Source: Escallonia rubra
Taxonomy: Eukaryota; Streptophyta; Magnoliopsida; Escalloniales; Escalloniaceae
Length of the DNA: 64,000 nucleotides
Direction of reading: 5' to 3'
Assembly (NCBI GenBank): GCA_033065855.1
Contig: JAVXUO010001058.1
Location: 34,447-98,446, forward strand
The translations under genes were made by a program, and so were the position numbers. This document shows, piece by piece, positions 45,035 to 56,530 of this stretch. Positions within the stretch are counted from its first letter, which is position 1. Each line of letters begins with the position of its first letter. The notes under the pieces are model-generated. The model had not been told where the DNA came from, searched no databases, and saw only the letters and a program-made list of their open reading frames with translations.

Positions 45035-45704
45035 TTTTACGTACCTTGTATTAGAACAACACACTAAATGAGTTGCGCAAAAGTTATGCAGCATATTGGT
45101 CTAAGTATTCTGAATAGATAAATCAATTTTCTAGCTCTTTAAAATGAAAAGAGGACAAATAAGTAATAAAGCATATACTCATATCTTTCTAAGAAAACCC
45201 TTGTGATTATAAACACAGAATGGCTTACAGATGCATGCCAGTAGATCAAGATGAACTGATATAATAAAGAATTGTAAGGTAGCATCGAGTTGCATATAGA
45301 TAACGAACTTAGCTCCAAAAGCTTGGTTCTTGTTGAAGAACGTGATGAATTCTAAACAAATTGATGCGATCTCAACGGGGCTCTAACCAAGCAACACACA
45401 AGTCAAGAACGAATAGATCTCAACCAAGCTCTAACCAAAGCAAACGCAGGGTACAGAAAATATTTGAAGTCACTGCTTCATATTCATGTGTAATAACTAC
45501 CAATGCAGGCATGACTGTTAATGTTTGCACCTCAATACCACCATTGATTGAGCCAATCAAGTTTACTAAGTGACCAAAGGTTAGACAACAATTATGCTCT
45601 CAACAGTCATATAAGTGTAAGTTTGTTCCTAAATTGAGTAGTTCCCTAAAAGTTTTTAGGCCGAAAACCAAGTAATTCTTGAACGACTTTACAAAAATTT
45701 GTTG

Positions 45705-45800
45705 CAACGCGACAGTGGCACCGGCGACAGTGCTGTGCGCAGCCATCGGCGACAGTGTCGTGCGCCGCCATCGGCGACAGTAGTCGTGCGCCACAATCTG
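45705..45800. repeat. Short tandem repeat GCCATCGGCGACAGTGTCGTGCGCC
   Basis: About three units of roughly 27 bp inside the CACTA element, in GC-rich sequence that otherwise resembles a plant 5' leader (minus strand 46080-45900, ending at a CAG|GTTTGT donor-like site). This may be a captured host segment. Confidence 0.6.
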
Positions 45801-46487
45801 CAAAATCTCTTAACCCAAATCTTACCTCCAAATCCCTAACATAAACAATTCACCAATGGTCCGATCGGAACCCCAATTACACCAATTTCATTATACAGAA
45901 GAAAGATAGAGAGGAAGAAGGAAGTGACCGTAACAAACCTGAGAAAGCACGGCGGGATTTGGCCTCCCGTCACACCCTCAGAATTGGCTTCACGGTGAGA
46001 TCTGAACAATGGAATCCGTAGACACAGAGCCGAGGATCGTGTGAGAGAGAGGTTGGGGCTCGTAGGGATCGTGTGTAATTGTATTTTGATAGTTTCAGAA
46101 ACTACTTAGAATAAAAAGCAACCGGGAAACAATATTTTGCATCCCGCCATAAGATTTTTGTGACAATAATAGCTTTGTCATAATTTATTTTCTTTTTCAA
46201 CTGTGTCAACATAAAAATTTTGTTACTATCGTTCATTGAAACAGTGACAACATTTTTAAAGTTGTCACTGTTACTTTGTCGAAATCCTTCCCACCAACAA
46301 AATAATGATCCCGCTAAATAGCTAGTGACGAAATTGAGTGACAATTTCAATGTTATCACTAAATATTATACTATGATAGGCCAACAGTGACGACCTTCGT
46401 GCTTGTCACAATGGGTGATCAATAGTGACAACTTTTATGTTGTCATAAAAAAAGTTGTCACTAATAACATTTTTTCTTGTAGTGTCT

Positions 46488-47079
46488 TCTTCTTCCTCCC
46501 GTCGCCACCGCGACCAAGCTGCCGCCTACCGCACCAAAGCCTCACCACCACACCTTCATCACTCCCCCCCCCCCCCCCCGAAAAACTTTCATCAACCAAC
46601 TTTTTTGAATTTTTTTTATTTTTTCTCTTGTCTTTCCTGGAAGCAGCTCAGAGCACCAACATAACCCAGCACCATCACCACCCCCCGTGCTACCTTTGTT
46701 GTCACTACCATCGTTTCACAGCCACAGGCCCACTACTACAACGCTAATTCTCACCACTCATCATCACCACCATGCCATAATTATCCAACCACAACTGCAC
46801 CAAGCACCCACTAAGCCCTTACCAGTCACCGCCCATTACAACCACGCCGTCATCCTCTGACCACAACCGAGCCACCAATATAATCCCCCTCCATCGATCA
46901 CCGCCAGCCATCATCCTTTGACCACCCACCCTAGGTTTTGCCACCTATCACCACAACACATCATTCAAATCACAATCGAGCCAACAACCCAAGCCCTCGC
47001 CACCACCACCCTGCTAATGGAAAGCTCGTAGCAACGATACCGATGTGATGGCACACCCTACTAATGGAAAGGCTTGAAA
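46488..47079. repeat. CCA/CCACC-rich low-complexity sequence
   Basis: About 550 bp dominated by CACCACC words, with a C16 run at 46564-46579. Open frames here are compositional artefacts. Confidence 0.75.
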
Positions 47080-49560
47080 GGAGTTTGACCATAAATAAAT
47101 ATCCAACCTTTGCTCATGAAGTTTAGAATGTTAGACTTGGTTTAGTAACCAGTGGGTTCAATCCTTTCGGGCAGTCTAGCATGCCCTACTCCACATGGTC
47201 TGTTATTATTGTCCCATATAACCTTCCCCTCGGAATGTGCATGAAGAGGCCTTACCTGTTTTTGTCATTGCTTATTCCAGGCTGAGGAATCCTAGTAAGG
47301 ACATAGATGTATATTTAAAGCCATTGGTCAGTGAGCTCAAACTGCTATTGGATCGTGGAGTTAAAACTTATGATGCATCTTTTAAATATAACTTTTAAAT
47401 AAGGGCTACTTTGATGTGGACTATACACGATTTTTTCATATTTGGAATGACGTTTGGCTGAGGCACACAAGGAAAGTTAGCACGCCCTGCATGTATGGGC
47501 GTGAACCCCAGTTATACACTAAAGCACGAGAGAAAAGCTTCGTGGTTTGGATGTCACCGTAAATTCTTTCCACCAAACCATCAGTTCTGTAGGCAGAAGA
47601 ATAAATTTGACGAAATAATAGAGCGTGGGGTTGTCACACTGGACTATTCATCTGGCAATGAAGTGATTTCAAACCAACATGCACTTGATAGTGACATAAC
47701 ACATTAAAAGGGTGTGTTGAATTAGAAGATTTCAGAATATGGGAAAGAGTACAATTGGAGGAAACAGAGTATTTTTTAGGAGTTAGGCTATTGGAGGAAA
47801 CTTATTATTCGAAACAACAAGGATGTGATGCAGATTGAGAAGAATATTTACAATATGTGTTTAACACAGTAATGAATGTGCAGGGGGATCGAAATATTAC
47901 CTTAAAGCGAGGAAGGATCTAGAACAATTGGGTGTACGGCGTGAACTGCATCCTATTCAAGTCAGCGGGATGATGATACTTCTGAAAGCACCGCACTGTC
48001 TAGACAAGAAACAAGTAGAGAATGTCTATTAGTAGGTTAAGAATTTGAAACTTTCGAATGGGTATGCGTCCAATATATCTCGTTGTTGTGATATATCAAA
48101 GTGTAAGTTCTAAGGGATGAAGAGTCACGACTGTCACATTTTTATAGAAAAATGTATTCATATTGCCTTTCGAGGACTGTTGCTAAAAGTTGTATGTGAG
48201 ATTTTGACATAATTATCTAATTTCTTTTGAGGTATATGTATTTTAACACTCCGAGTAACATTGTAGTAACAATTTGCAAGCTTAAGAAATTCTTTCCACC
48301 GTCCTTCTTTGATTCAATGGAGTATTTCCCTAGTCACTTGGCATATGTAACTTGTGCAATATCAGTGGTTGCATCCATTTGATAGGTAATCTTTTAACTC
48401 TTTGTTTTTCACTTACACAAATTGCAAATATATTTGATGTTTGGGTTAACTCTGTTCCATAAACTTCTAGGTTCATGTTTCATCTAAAGCAAAAAGTCTA
48501 TAATAAAGTTCATGTTGAGGACTCAATTGCTGAGGCTTACATAATCGAAAAGGCTGTTAACTTTTATAGCTAATATTTTGGGCCTAATGTTGATACAAGG
48601 TTAAATCAACTAGGCCAAAATGATGCTGGAGCTAGCAAAAATTTTAAAGGACATTTGTCAATATACAAATGGTTAGGCAGTCCATTTGGACAAATCTATA
48701 CTCGATGGCTAATGGATGAAGAGTATAGTGATGTGACAACCTATGCCCTTCTAGAGTATGAAGAAGTTTCATCTTTTGTTGAGGAAGTTAATGTCTCCTA
48801 ATATTATTATAAACATATGAAATTTTGCGAGAGTTGGGTTTAACTATATTGGTTCGCAGTAAGTTTTATGTGGAATCTCAAATTTACTGATCCCGCTGGA
48901 CTTGGATCTCATTGAAAATTGTAATTTCTTGAGTGGTTCAGAAAATGTGCAAGTGTGAAACCAAAACTATACCACATATCTAGTTACGAGATATATTAGT
49001 ATGCCGGTTTTGCGTCCTCTATAATAGGTTCAATCGATCGACAAACCAGTTTACTCCTGCTTGAAAGTATTAGATCAAGTCCCTAGTAAACAAGCATCTT
49101 GTCATGGAGGCTTAAACATCAAGGTGCTTAGGTTTAACACAAAACCCAATGGATTCTTGGTCAACGACGAATGTTATAATGAGAATTGCACGAATTTTTA
49201 TGGAGAGCTTGATGAGATTGTTGAGCTAACATATCTGGATAGCCAAAACCGATTTAGTAATGGTAAAATGTACGTGGTTTGATATTACATGCAATACAGG
49301 AATGCGTGTTAGCTTACAAGGGATTGTAGATGTCAATATTAAGTCAATACTTGCATCGGATGAACTATTTGTGTTTGCTAGTCAAGCTTTACAAATGTTC
49401 TTTGCAGAAGATGTCACAAATCCTAAATCTCATTAGTTTACTGTTATCAATTTCAAAAAGTTGCCAATTGCATATGACAGCGAGGTAGACATCTATTAAG
49501 CTGACCAAGAACCTGCCTTGGTACGTATTGAAGTGAAAAAAAAGGAGGACGATCTTCTTC
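47080..49560 (+). pseudogene. CACTA TNP2 transposase remnant (Transposase_21, DUF4218, DUF4216)
   Basis: Matches the TNP2 order with many stops. Near 47084: DHKYPTFAHEV, then NVRLGLVTSGFNPFG, SMPYSTWSVIIVPYNLPLGM and MKRPYLFLSLLIPG (Transposase_21). 47495-47700: LKHERKASWFGCHRKFFPPN. Near 48120: MKSHDCHIFIEKCIHIAFRG (DUF4218 region). Around 48520: EDSIAEAYIIEKAVNF. 49060-49500: NGFLVNDECYNE through LDSQNRFSNGKMY and ILASDELFVFASQALQMFFAED (DUF4216). The 5' part is missing, replaced by CCA-rich DNA. It lies outside the complete CACTA at 42575-46484 and on the opposite strand to that element's fragment, so it belongs to a second, older element whose ends I cannot find. Confidence 0.88.
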
Positions 49561-51050
49561 TTCAACTAATACTCCATCTAGGAAAAGAAGTTATCGATGA
49601 GGAAGATGTAGAAAGTATTGAAGGTGATGAGAATGACTACCGATGAAGAGATTGAATTACAAGATTAAAAAGGACGATGAGTCTCAAGATGAAGATGATG
49701 GTAAGTCTCAAAATGAAGATGATTGACTTGTAATATTATACGTTTATGACTTGTAATAAGGAACTTGAATATTTTGCTTAATTTTACATTAATAGAGCAC
49801 AATTATCTTCCCTATTGTCTTGTACTTGATTACTTCGTAGTAATATGTTAACTTACTCGTTAATCCGTTCATAATAAAGAATCTATATATCAACATAATA
49901 TTCACTGTAAGTTTCTGGTATTAGTTATGAATAGATTATGAGTCATTCGTGGTCGAGGTGGATACCGAGTTGCATCTTCGCCGATGGCTGGCGATGCTGC
50001 ATTGCCTGCTGATGACAAGGCACAGAGAATGAGCATTCAGCATGCCCAGCTCTAGTCCCAACCTTACCAGCCGCACGCAGCTTATCCTTCATCAATGGGT
50101 TCGAGAAAATCATGTATAATTGATATTAGCATTTCAGCAATGTCTACCTTATTTTTAATTTATATTTGAAGCAACTTAATATTAGTATTTTGTAAGATCT
50201 CGTCGATGTCGTGAACCCACACACAGGGAAGACATCGATCCCCAAATGAAATAGAGAGTTACTTTTACCAAGGATAGCCGGTAAGTAGTGTTTACTCTTA
50301 CACTTGGCCCTTTAATGATTTCGATAATTATTACTATTCACTTATTTCATCTTGTTTATGATGTTTTTTTATCATGAATGCGGAGCGTGCATTGACTACG
50401 AAAATCAGTGTTCTTGTGAAAGACTGATTTTCTAAGCCCCTATTGTACTGGAGGGATTGAGATGCCGGGAGGAGAGAGGAGTTGTGGGCAAAGTTTTTGG
50501 TATGATTATAAGTCTATTAATATTTGTTTAGTATTGCTGAATAGAACTAATCTAGTGATTATGGTATTTGATGCAGTACAGGTGGAGTTCGAGTTTGATT
50601 CGCCTGAGCAACAATCATTAGGGTGAGCTGCTTTTTTTGGGTACATAAACAAAAATTACCGATGATGGCAACACAATGCATCAAAATGGGCAAAGAGGAT
50701 GATGTCGGAGGATGCATTGATGGAGGAGTGGAAATGATATGCCTCTATTTGAATCTCAGCATTTGTATTGGTGCAGATGGTTGACATGTGGACTATTAAT
50801 CCATCATGAGAGGTTAAAAGTAGGAGTGGGAAGGAAAACAAAGCCGATCAGGATCCTACTCACACAGAAGGGTCCGTGCCTCATGACGTTCTCTAACTTT
50901 AGAGTGCCGCTGAGCACCAAGAGATGGATAAGGATGAGGTGCAAGTTTTGACATTTCGAATGACGCATAATGTGACTCATAAAAGCGCCTGCAACATTAG
51001 GAACTTTAATGTGATGGGACGGATGTCAACTTCTCATATTTGACAGCATA
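49561..51050. other. Probable decayed downstream part of the older CACTA element
   Basis: Short plus-strand segments such as SRGRGGYRVASSPMAGDAAL (about 49950) and MGSRKSC suggest the second gene of a CACTA element, but no domain can be confirmed and no CACTA terminus follows. Confidence 0.35.
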
Positions 51051-51087
51051 AAGGAATATAATGAAGAGAGAGAAGAAGAAACAAGAA

Positions 51088-51091
<4 letters not shown>

Positions 51092-51123
<32 letters not shown>
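51092..51123. repeat. (GA)n microsatellite
   Basis: About 16 uninterrupted GA units, with impure GA sequence upstream from 51060. Confidence 0.95.
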
Positions 51124-51125
<2 letters not shown>

Positions 51126-51224
51126 TTTCTTCATTTGTTGTTTCGCTGAGGTGGAGAGACAAAATAATTTTCAAAATGGTTTAAGTTAAAGTCCTACTTA
51201 TATCAAAATTTAGGGCCATAAATA

Positions 51225-52350
51225 AACCGAGCTGTCTATGAACAACTAGTCGTTTGTTCGCTAAAAGTTCACTCATTTTTGGTTTTATAATAAATAATGG
51301 AAGAGATCAATTTTATGGAGCTCTTTTATTGAACGACCTGATTTGGAACACTTCAAATTGTTCACGGATATGCTTATGAACAGTTCACTTAAATAACAAG
51401 TAGTTCTATTATATGTATTATTAATAGTCTACTTGCAGATAAAAAGAATATCACTCTTTCGTATAAAAATATTACATTTTTCATTTTCTATTTTGAAGCC
51501 CAACGTATAAATTAAGGTCACTCAAGTCTGAAAAGCCTAAACCTAGCCAAAAACCCTAAAATCATCATTGTATCTCCTCTACCTCAACATCTCTTACAGC
51601 TGAACCTCCAATTCGAAGGCCTAAATCACACTCTCTCACATACTCACATAAACACGTCCTATAGCCATGCGATGCTTCATGCTTCTCTACAAGTAGTACT
51701 AGATTTCTGATTGTTGGTCTTGCTCTCCACCGATGCGGTTGTGATCTTAGTCAACCTCTAGAAATTTGTCTAAAATTTGCCAATGGCTGCTTTATCTCTC
51801 CGAAATTTGTCTGAAAATGGTCTATTTAAGTCTTACAAATATAAAAAGAGACGTAAATGAAACGAGCTATGCATGACCAACTTGTCATTTGTTGGCCAAA
51901 TTTTCGTTCCTTTTCGGATGTATATTAAATGAACAGAACATGAACAAATCTGCTGAGTTCATTTATCAAACGAGTTGATCTTCAACACGTCAAATATTTC
52001 ACGAATATGGTCAGTATGAATAGCTACTTAAGTAACAAATAGTTCTATTTTTTATGTATGATTAGTATACTTGCATTTTTTATGACAAATATAGCGTTTT
52101 CATATAAGAGTATTATATTTTTCTCTGACTATTCTGAAGCCCAAAGTCTAAACGTTCACTCAAATCTCAAAAGCCCAAACTTAGTCGAAAACCCTAAGGT
52201 CATCTTTGTATCTCCTCTACCCATCTATCTCTTGTAGTTGAACCTCCATTTGGAAGACCTAAAACACAAATGCGCGCGTGCGCATTGTATAGCCATGCAA
52301 TGCTTCATGCTTCTCCATGAACACTAGTAGATATTTAATTGTAGTATTGC
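51225..52350. repeat. Diverged tandem duplication, unit about 630-640 bp
   Basis: Two direct copies: 51225-51740 and 51860-52370. Shared landmarks include GTTCTATT...GTATTATTAATAGTCTACTTGC (51404) versus 52042, AAACCCTAA...TCTCCTCTACC (51550 versus 52190), and ATAGCCATGCGATGCTTCATGCTTCTC (51661 versus 52289). Both contain parts resembling a plant 5' leader, but no frame is conserved. Confidence 0.75.
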
Positions 52351-52370
52351 TTCTCCACCGAGTCATGTAA

Positions 52371-54327
52371 ACCATTTGGAATTTAGTTTTTTCTGAATAA
52401 ACAAATAAACGGCTCGAACTTGGTTTGTATAACTAAGCGAACAAACATGCAACCAAGTTCGAACACTATTTTTAATTATCAAATAAACAAGAGCCGAGCT
52501 CAAACAGAGCGCAATTAATTATACAAATTGAATATAAACATACTCATGTACGACTTGAACTCGTTTCGTACTATTAAATTACCTAAAATTTAAATTCTAT
52601 CTTAAATCCCTCACATAAGTTTTTCAAGAAAATGTTCTTGCTACAATTTAAGGATGTCCTTATGACAAATATTTATGTTAGTGAGCAATATATTCTAAGG
52701 CCTTGTTTGTTTAAAAGAAAATATTTTTTAAAAATTATTTACGGAAAATGTTTACGTTGCATAAGAAAACAGACAAAATTTTTGAGAAACGATTTACCAA
52801 AATTAGGACCGTAAGTCATTTTCCAAATTGAAATCCCGTCACTTTTCTCCTCGTCACTTTTCTCCTGAAGCGTGCCCAACACATAGCTGATAGCTCCTCC
52901 ACGCCGCTGCCTACACATAGCTCCTCCACGCCGCTGCCTACTCCGCCGTCGCCTCTGCCAATGCCGCATCTGCCACCACCGCAGCCTCCGTCGCCTCTTT
53001 GTCTGCCTCCACCGCAACGCTGCTGCAAGACAAAGCACAGCAGTTCAGTTGCACATCACTTCAAGTACTCCTCATCTGCACTGGTATACCTACAGCTTCA
53101 GATAGTTTCAATCTTTCGTTGTTTCTTCCAATTCAAATGGTTTACTTGGATTTCACTCCTTGGTTCCCTTTAATTGGTTTGTATTGAATTCGTGTGAGGT
53201 CTTTTTGATTGAGTCAATGTAAAACTGGTAAACATTCGATTGCATGATTAGATGGTGATGGCTCTAAATCTGAGTCAACAGCAGGCGCCTATTGGTGGCA
53301 ACCCATCTGCCGCTTGGAGCCAAGATCCATCTACCCGGTTGAAGATCCATGATACTCAGAATGAAAGTATCCCTATCAAGTATCTCGTTAGATTGGTTTG
53401 TTCGAAGATTAATTTTTGCTCCCGCTATACAGGAAAATAAGAGAGTCGTTTTGGCTTTTTAAGGATAATTGAGCTAAGAAGCACTGATGAATCACTTGCT
53501 TTTCACAATTGTCAAGCTGAGGTAGAACAAGATGTTGTGGATTGTAGTTTCCTTAAGAACTTGATTATCAGCTTTTTCTGTGTTGCCAATCTAATGTGTG
53601 CCATATACAAGTTAAGAGAAGGTAATGAATCAGTTTTACGAAGTTGAGGGTATTGTAAGCTGTCTTCTCAAGTCTGCCTTTTGATTTGCCTCCGACGCCC
53701 AATGAACAAAATTTGATTCAATTACTAGGATCCACTTGAATGTACTAGCTAGCAATAAACATTGATAGAGAACCGACTCAACCTCAAGGCCTTAATAGTA
53801 TAGCAGCAGGACATATGGCAGCAACAACCGTAGCCTAGCATGACTGAGATGATAGTACCAAGTCAATTTAAGCCACTAAGACATTAGATAGAGATATGAA
53901 AGCTGATTTGGGAGGGATGGGGGGATGAGGGTAGTGGCAGTGAACGTAACCCTTCTTAACACAATGCCCATTTGCTTTGTCAGTTGTAACCCAAAGAGGA
54001 GCTTTTGCCCAATAATGTTTCAAAAGAAGGTGATGTGCAAATCTCAACTTAGAAGTAAAAGAGTGAGCGCTGCAAGTCTAAGTAAAACGGGTTCAGCCAG
54101 CGATTAAGATTCTCTACTGCTAGCGTAAGTAGGAGCTCACTTGAATAGTATGTGTTCTTGTCTGCGTGTAAAGTAGCAGTGAAGAATTATGGAGTTCATC
54201 TCTGAAAAAGCTGTTACATCAGGTTCAACCCCTTTTCTCTCAGCTTTATGTTGTTTGATGTAACAAATCTATCAATGGAGTGGATGGTAAGGCCTACAAT
54301 GGCAATCTTCGGATTTTCTCTACCATG
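52371..54327. other. Unassigned region
   Basis: 52690-52830 resembles a MITE (GGCCTTGTTTGTTT start, inverted TTTACGGAAAATG / TTTTCC words) without a confirmed right end. 52870-53035 is GC-rich with CCGCTGCC / CCACCGC words. A plus-strand ATG frame at 53252-53440 (MVMALNLSQQQAPIGG) follows an exon-like stretch but has no known domain. I cannot call a gene. Confidence 0.4.
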
Positions 54328-54674
54328 TGTTGCCGAGGAAAGATGGTTCGTATGCCACGTGAGGTGCCACAAAGGATGCAGTCTGAGTTGGTTTCCAAGT
54401 AGACAAAGTGGGAGACAACAAGGATGGAGCAAGGGCTGAGAGCAAGGCTCCCTAGGCAAGTCGCAAGGGCTGGCAGTGCCGCGTCAGTAGGGAGACGACG
54501 AACAAGGGCGACAGTCAACAGCCGACAGTCCGCGTCAAGGGTGCAGCGTCGATGATCCAACGTCAGGAGGTGAAATGTCTTTCTCTCACTAGAAATCCAG
54601 AGAGAATGAGTTTTAGAGAGAGAAAGTGAAAATGTCAAATGAGAGAGAGGTGCTTGAATAAGCTCCAGAATCCA

Positions 54675-54684
54675 CTATATATAG
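54675..54684 (-). promoter_or_regulatory. TATA box of the Tat LTR
   Basis: CTATATATAG, followed in element sense by TGGATTCTGGAGC and a CT-rich stretch, typical of an LTR core promoter. Confidence 0.6.
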
Positions 54685-55180
54685 GCACAAATATGCGCGT
54701 GTCATCAGCCGACACGTGTCGTCCTCCGGGAGTGACACGTCGCCGTAGGGGGTCCCACAGTATTGATTGTCTGTCGAATATGTCGGTCCCCGAGTTCGTG
54801 CCACCCTGCCCTTGCAGCGTCCTTTGCCTGTCTGAGGAGACTGACCACACCGCGGTAGCATGGTCAGAGCAGCCCGTTGCCCCAGCCTCCAGTCCAAGCC
54901 CTTACTGAATCCCACGAGATACGTTACGAGACGCGCCGAGATCCTGGCAGCGGTGAGGGTTGCCCCTGCAGCCAACTGCCAGGCGTGCCGGACACGATGC
55001 CCTCCGAGGACCTGCACCCGTCCCAGAGTGACCCGCGGTTCATTGCCTTGACGATGTCGATGATCAACGGTGATATGAGCGCCCATGCTCACAGCTCGAT
55101 ACTCGGAGTCCGTAGCGGGGGTCCTTGTGCTGGAGCACTACGAGCGGAGCCCCAAGAGCCCGTCGGTTGATTGTGAGGGC

Positions 55181-55440
55181 GAGGGCCGGAGCCCCCGATT
55201 GATTAAACGGACGAGGGCCGGAGCCTGTCATTTGATTGAGCTGGCGAGGGCATTAAGATTGCGAGCCCGTCCCGCTCGTCAGTTGACTGAGCCGGCGAAG
55301 GCATTAAGGTTTCGAGCCCGTCCCGACGCGAGGGCCGGAGCCCGTCACTTTGATTGAGCCGGTGAGGGCGTTATGGTTGCGCGCCCGTCTCGCCGCGAGG
55401 GCCGGAGCCCGTCACTTTGATTGAGCTGGCGATAAAGCGT
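55181..55440. repeat. Tandem repeats of about 67 bp in the Tat LTR
   Basis: GAGGGCCGGAGCCCGTCACTTTGATTGAGC units occur at about 55181, 55213, 55330 and 55397. The last period is 67 bp; earlier units are shortened or interrupted. The array lies in the U3-like part. Confidence 0.75.
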
Positions 55441-55499
55441 CGCGCTACTGAAGATAGCGGGTGAGTGTTGTTGGAGCGAGAAGTCGGTGCCGTTCGGCA

Positions 55500-55518
55500 A
55501 GTTCCCCCCCCCCTCTCG
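55500..55518 (-). promoter_or_regulatory. Polypurine tract of the Tat element (probable)
   Basis: The minus strand reads GCGAGAGGGGGGGGGGAACT immediately before the proposed LTR start TGCCGAAC. Confidence 0.5.
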
Positions 55519-55948
55519 CAGGGCAGTGGAGGTCGACCCTCCTTTCACCAAGGAAGGTGGTGGCCGACCCCCTTGGGGTGGCCAACCCCTCGGGGGGAGG
55601 CACACTTGCGATTGCTGTTCGGATATCCGAGGCATTGGGCTCTGACTGAGCAATGATGTCGAGCGATGTTGACCGTCAAACGGGTGACGTGTCGCGCCAC
55701 TAGGATCTCTTAGCGGGCCCCGGGGTGCGGTCCGAATAGGTTGTGAACATAAGCCCCCTGCGTGTGGGGTGCGTGGAGGGGCAACCTGAGCGGGCGCCGC
55801 ACACATAAACGGTGTTTGGATGCGCTTGGGGAGTGAAATATGATTGTGGAGAAACAAAAAAGGTGGAACGACGTTGGTGTCGGAGGAAAAAAAATGTAGC
55901 GCGAAAAAATTTAGATGGGCAGTTGAGATTGAAAAAGTGGCCCGCCCC

Positions 55949-55957
55949 TATAAATAG
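55949..55957 (+). promoter_or_regulatory. TATA box for the antisense plant-mobile-domain gene
   Basis: TATAAATAG preceded by CCGCCCC lies 106 bp upstream of the ATG at 56063 and points away from the LTR, in the sense of the antisense gene. Position and consensus are good; no transcript evidence is available. Confidence 0.5.
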
Positions 55958-56062
55958 TGAAGAGGGGGACGAAAGTGCGCAAAAAGGCTCATTTGCATTT
56001 TTAGGCAAGAAAGAGAGAAGAGTAAAGAGAGAAAAGGCGAAATGGTGAGAGAGGGGTAACAA

Positions 56063-56530
56063 GTGGCCGAGGGGTCGTCGGGGGATGGGGGTCGGCATGC
56101 CCAAGGGGTCGGCGGGGGTAGGGAGAAAGAAAGACGGGGGAAGGGGGAGAAGGGAAGAAAGAGGAGAAAGGGGAGGGAGCTCGGCGGGGAGAGAGGGGTC
56201 GTCGGGGGAGGGGGGTCGGCCGCAAGGGGGTCGGCCACCCCTGGTGGGTCGGCAAGCACGGGGGAAAGAAGGGGAGAACGGAGGGAGGAAAGGGAAGAGA
56301 GAGGAGAGGGGTCGGCCGTACGAGGGGGGTCGGCCGCACGAAGGGGGTCGGCCACCCGTGGGGGCTCGGCCACCCCTGGGAGGTCGGTGGGGCATGAGAG
56401 TTCAGGGGGATCTGTTGGCGATGGGGGAAGAGAAAGAGAAGGACGCCGTGAGGAGAGGGGGTCGGCGGGGGAGGGGGGTCAGCCGGTGGAGGGTCGGCGG
56501 GGGCAGGGGGTCGGTGGGGCCAAGGCCACA
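56063..56530 (+). repeat. GGGGTCGGC-rich repeat, likely G-quadruplex-forming
   Basis: About 470 bp with dozens of GGGG(G)TCGGC words and G-runs spaced a few bases apart. The open frames through it encode repetitive RGSATPGGSA-type sequence. Related GTCGACC/GTCGGCC words begin already at 55530. Confidence 0.75.

Larger units (their letters stand above)
42575..46484. mobile_element. CACTA (En/Spm) transposon, complete, probably non-autonomous
   Basis: Left terminus CACTACAAGAAAA at 42575 and right terminus TTTTCTTGTAGTG ending at 46484 are perfect inverted repeats. The three bases outside both ends are TCT (42572-42574 and 46485-46487), the 3-bp duplication of CACTA elements, within a TCTTCTTCTT microsatellite. 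Subterminal regions (42590-43175 and 46140-46475) carry many AGTGACAAC / GTTGTCACT words in both orientations. At 3910 bp, it holds only one recognisable transposase fragment. Confidence 0.95.
54328..55499 (-). repeat. Probable 3' LTR of the Tat element
   Basis: Inferred ends: TGTTGCCGAGG at 54328 and TTCGGCA at 55499 on the plus strand. In element sense it starts TGCCGAACGG and ends CTCGGCAACA. A minus-strand TATA box (54675-54684) leaves about 320 bp of transcribed U5-type sequence. Just outside the right edge, AGTTCCCCCCCCCCTCTCGC is the complement of a polypurine tract. There is no second LTR in the window, so this rests on internal signals only. Confidence 0.55.

Noticed and set aside
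42590-46475. Regularly repeated GTTGTCACT words as a CRISPR-like array
   Set aside because: Irregular spacing, both orientations and location inside CACTA ends identify them as subterminal repeats.
52739-53038. Arg-rich minus-strand frame and Pro-rich plus-strand frames
   Set aside because: Compositional frames in CCGCTGCC-rich sequence without known domains.
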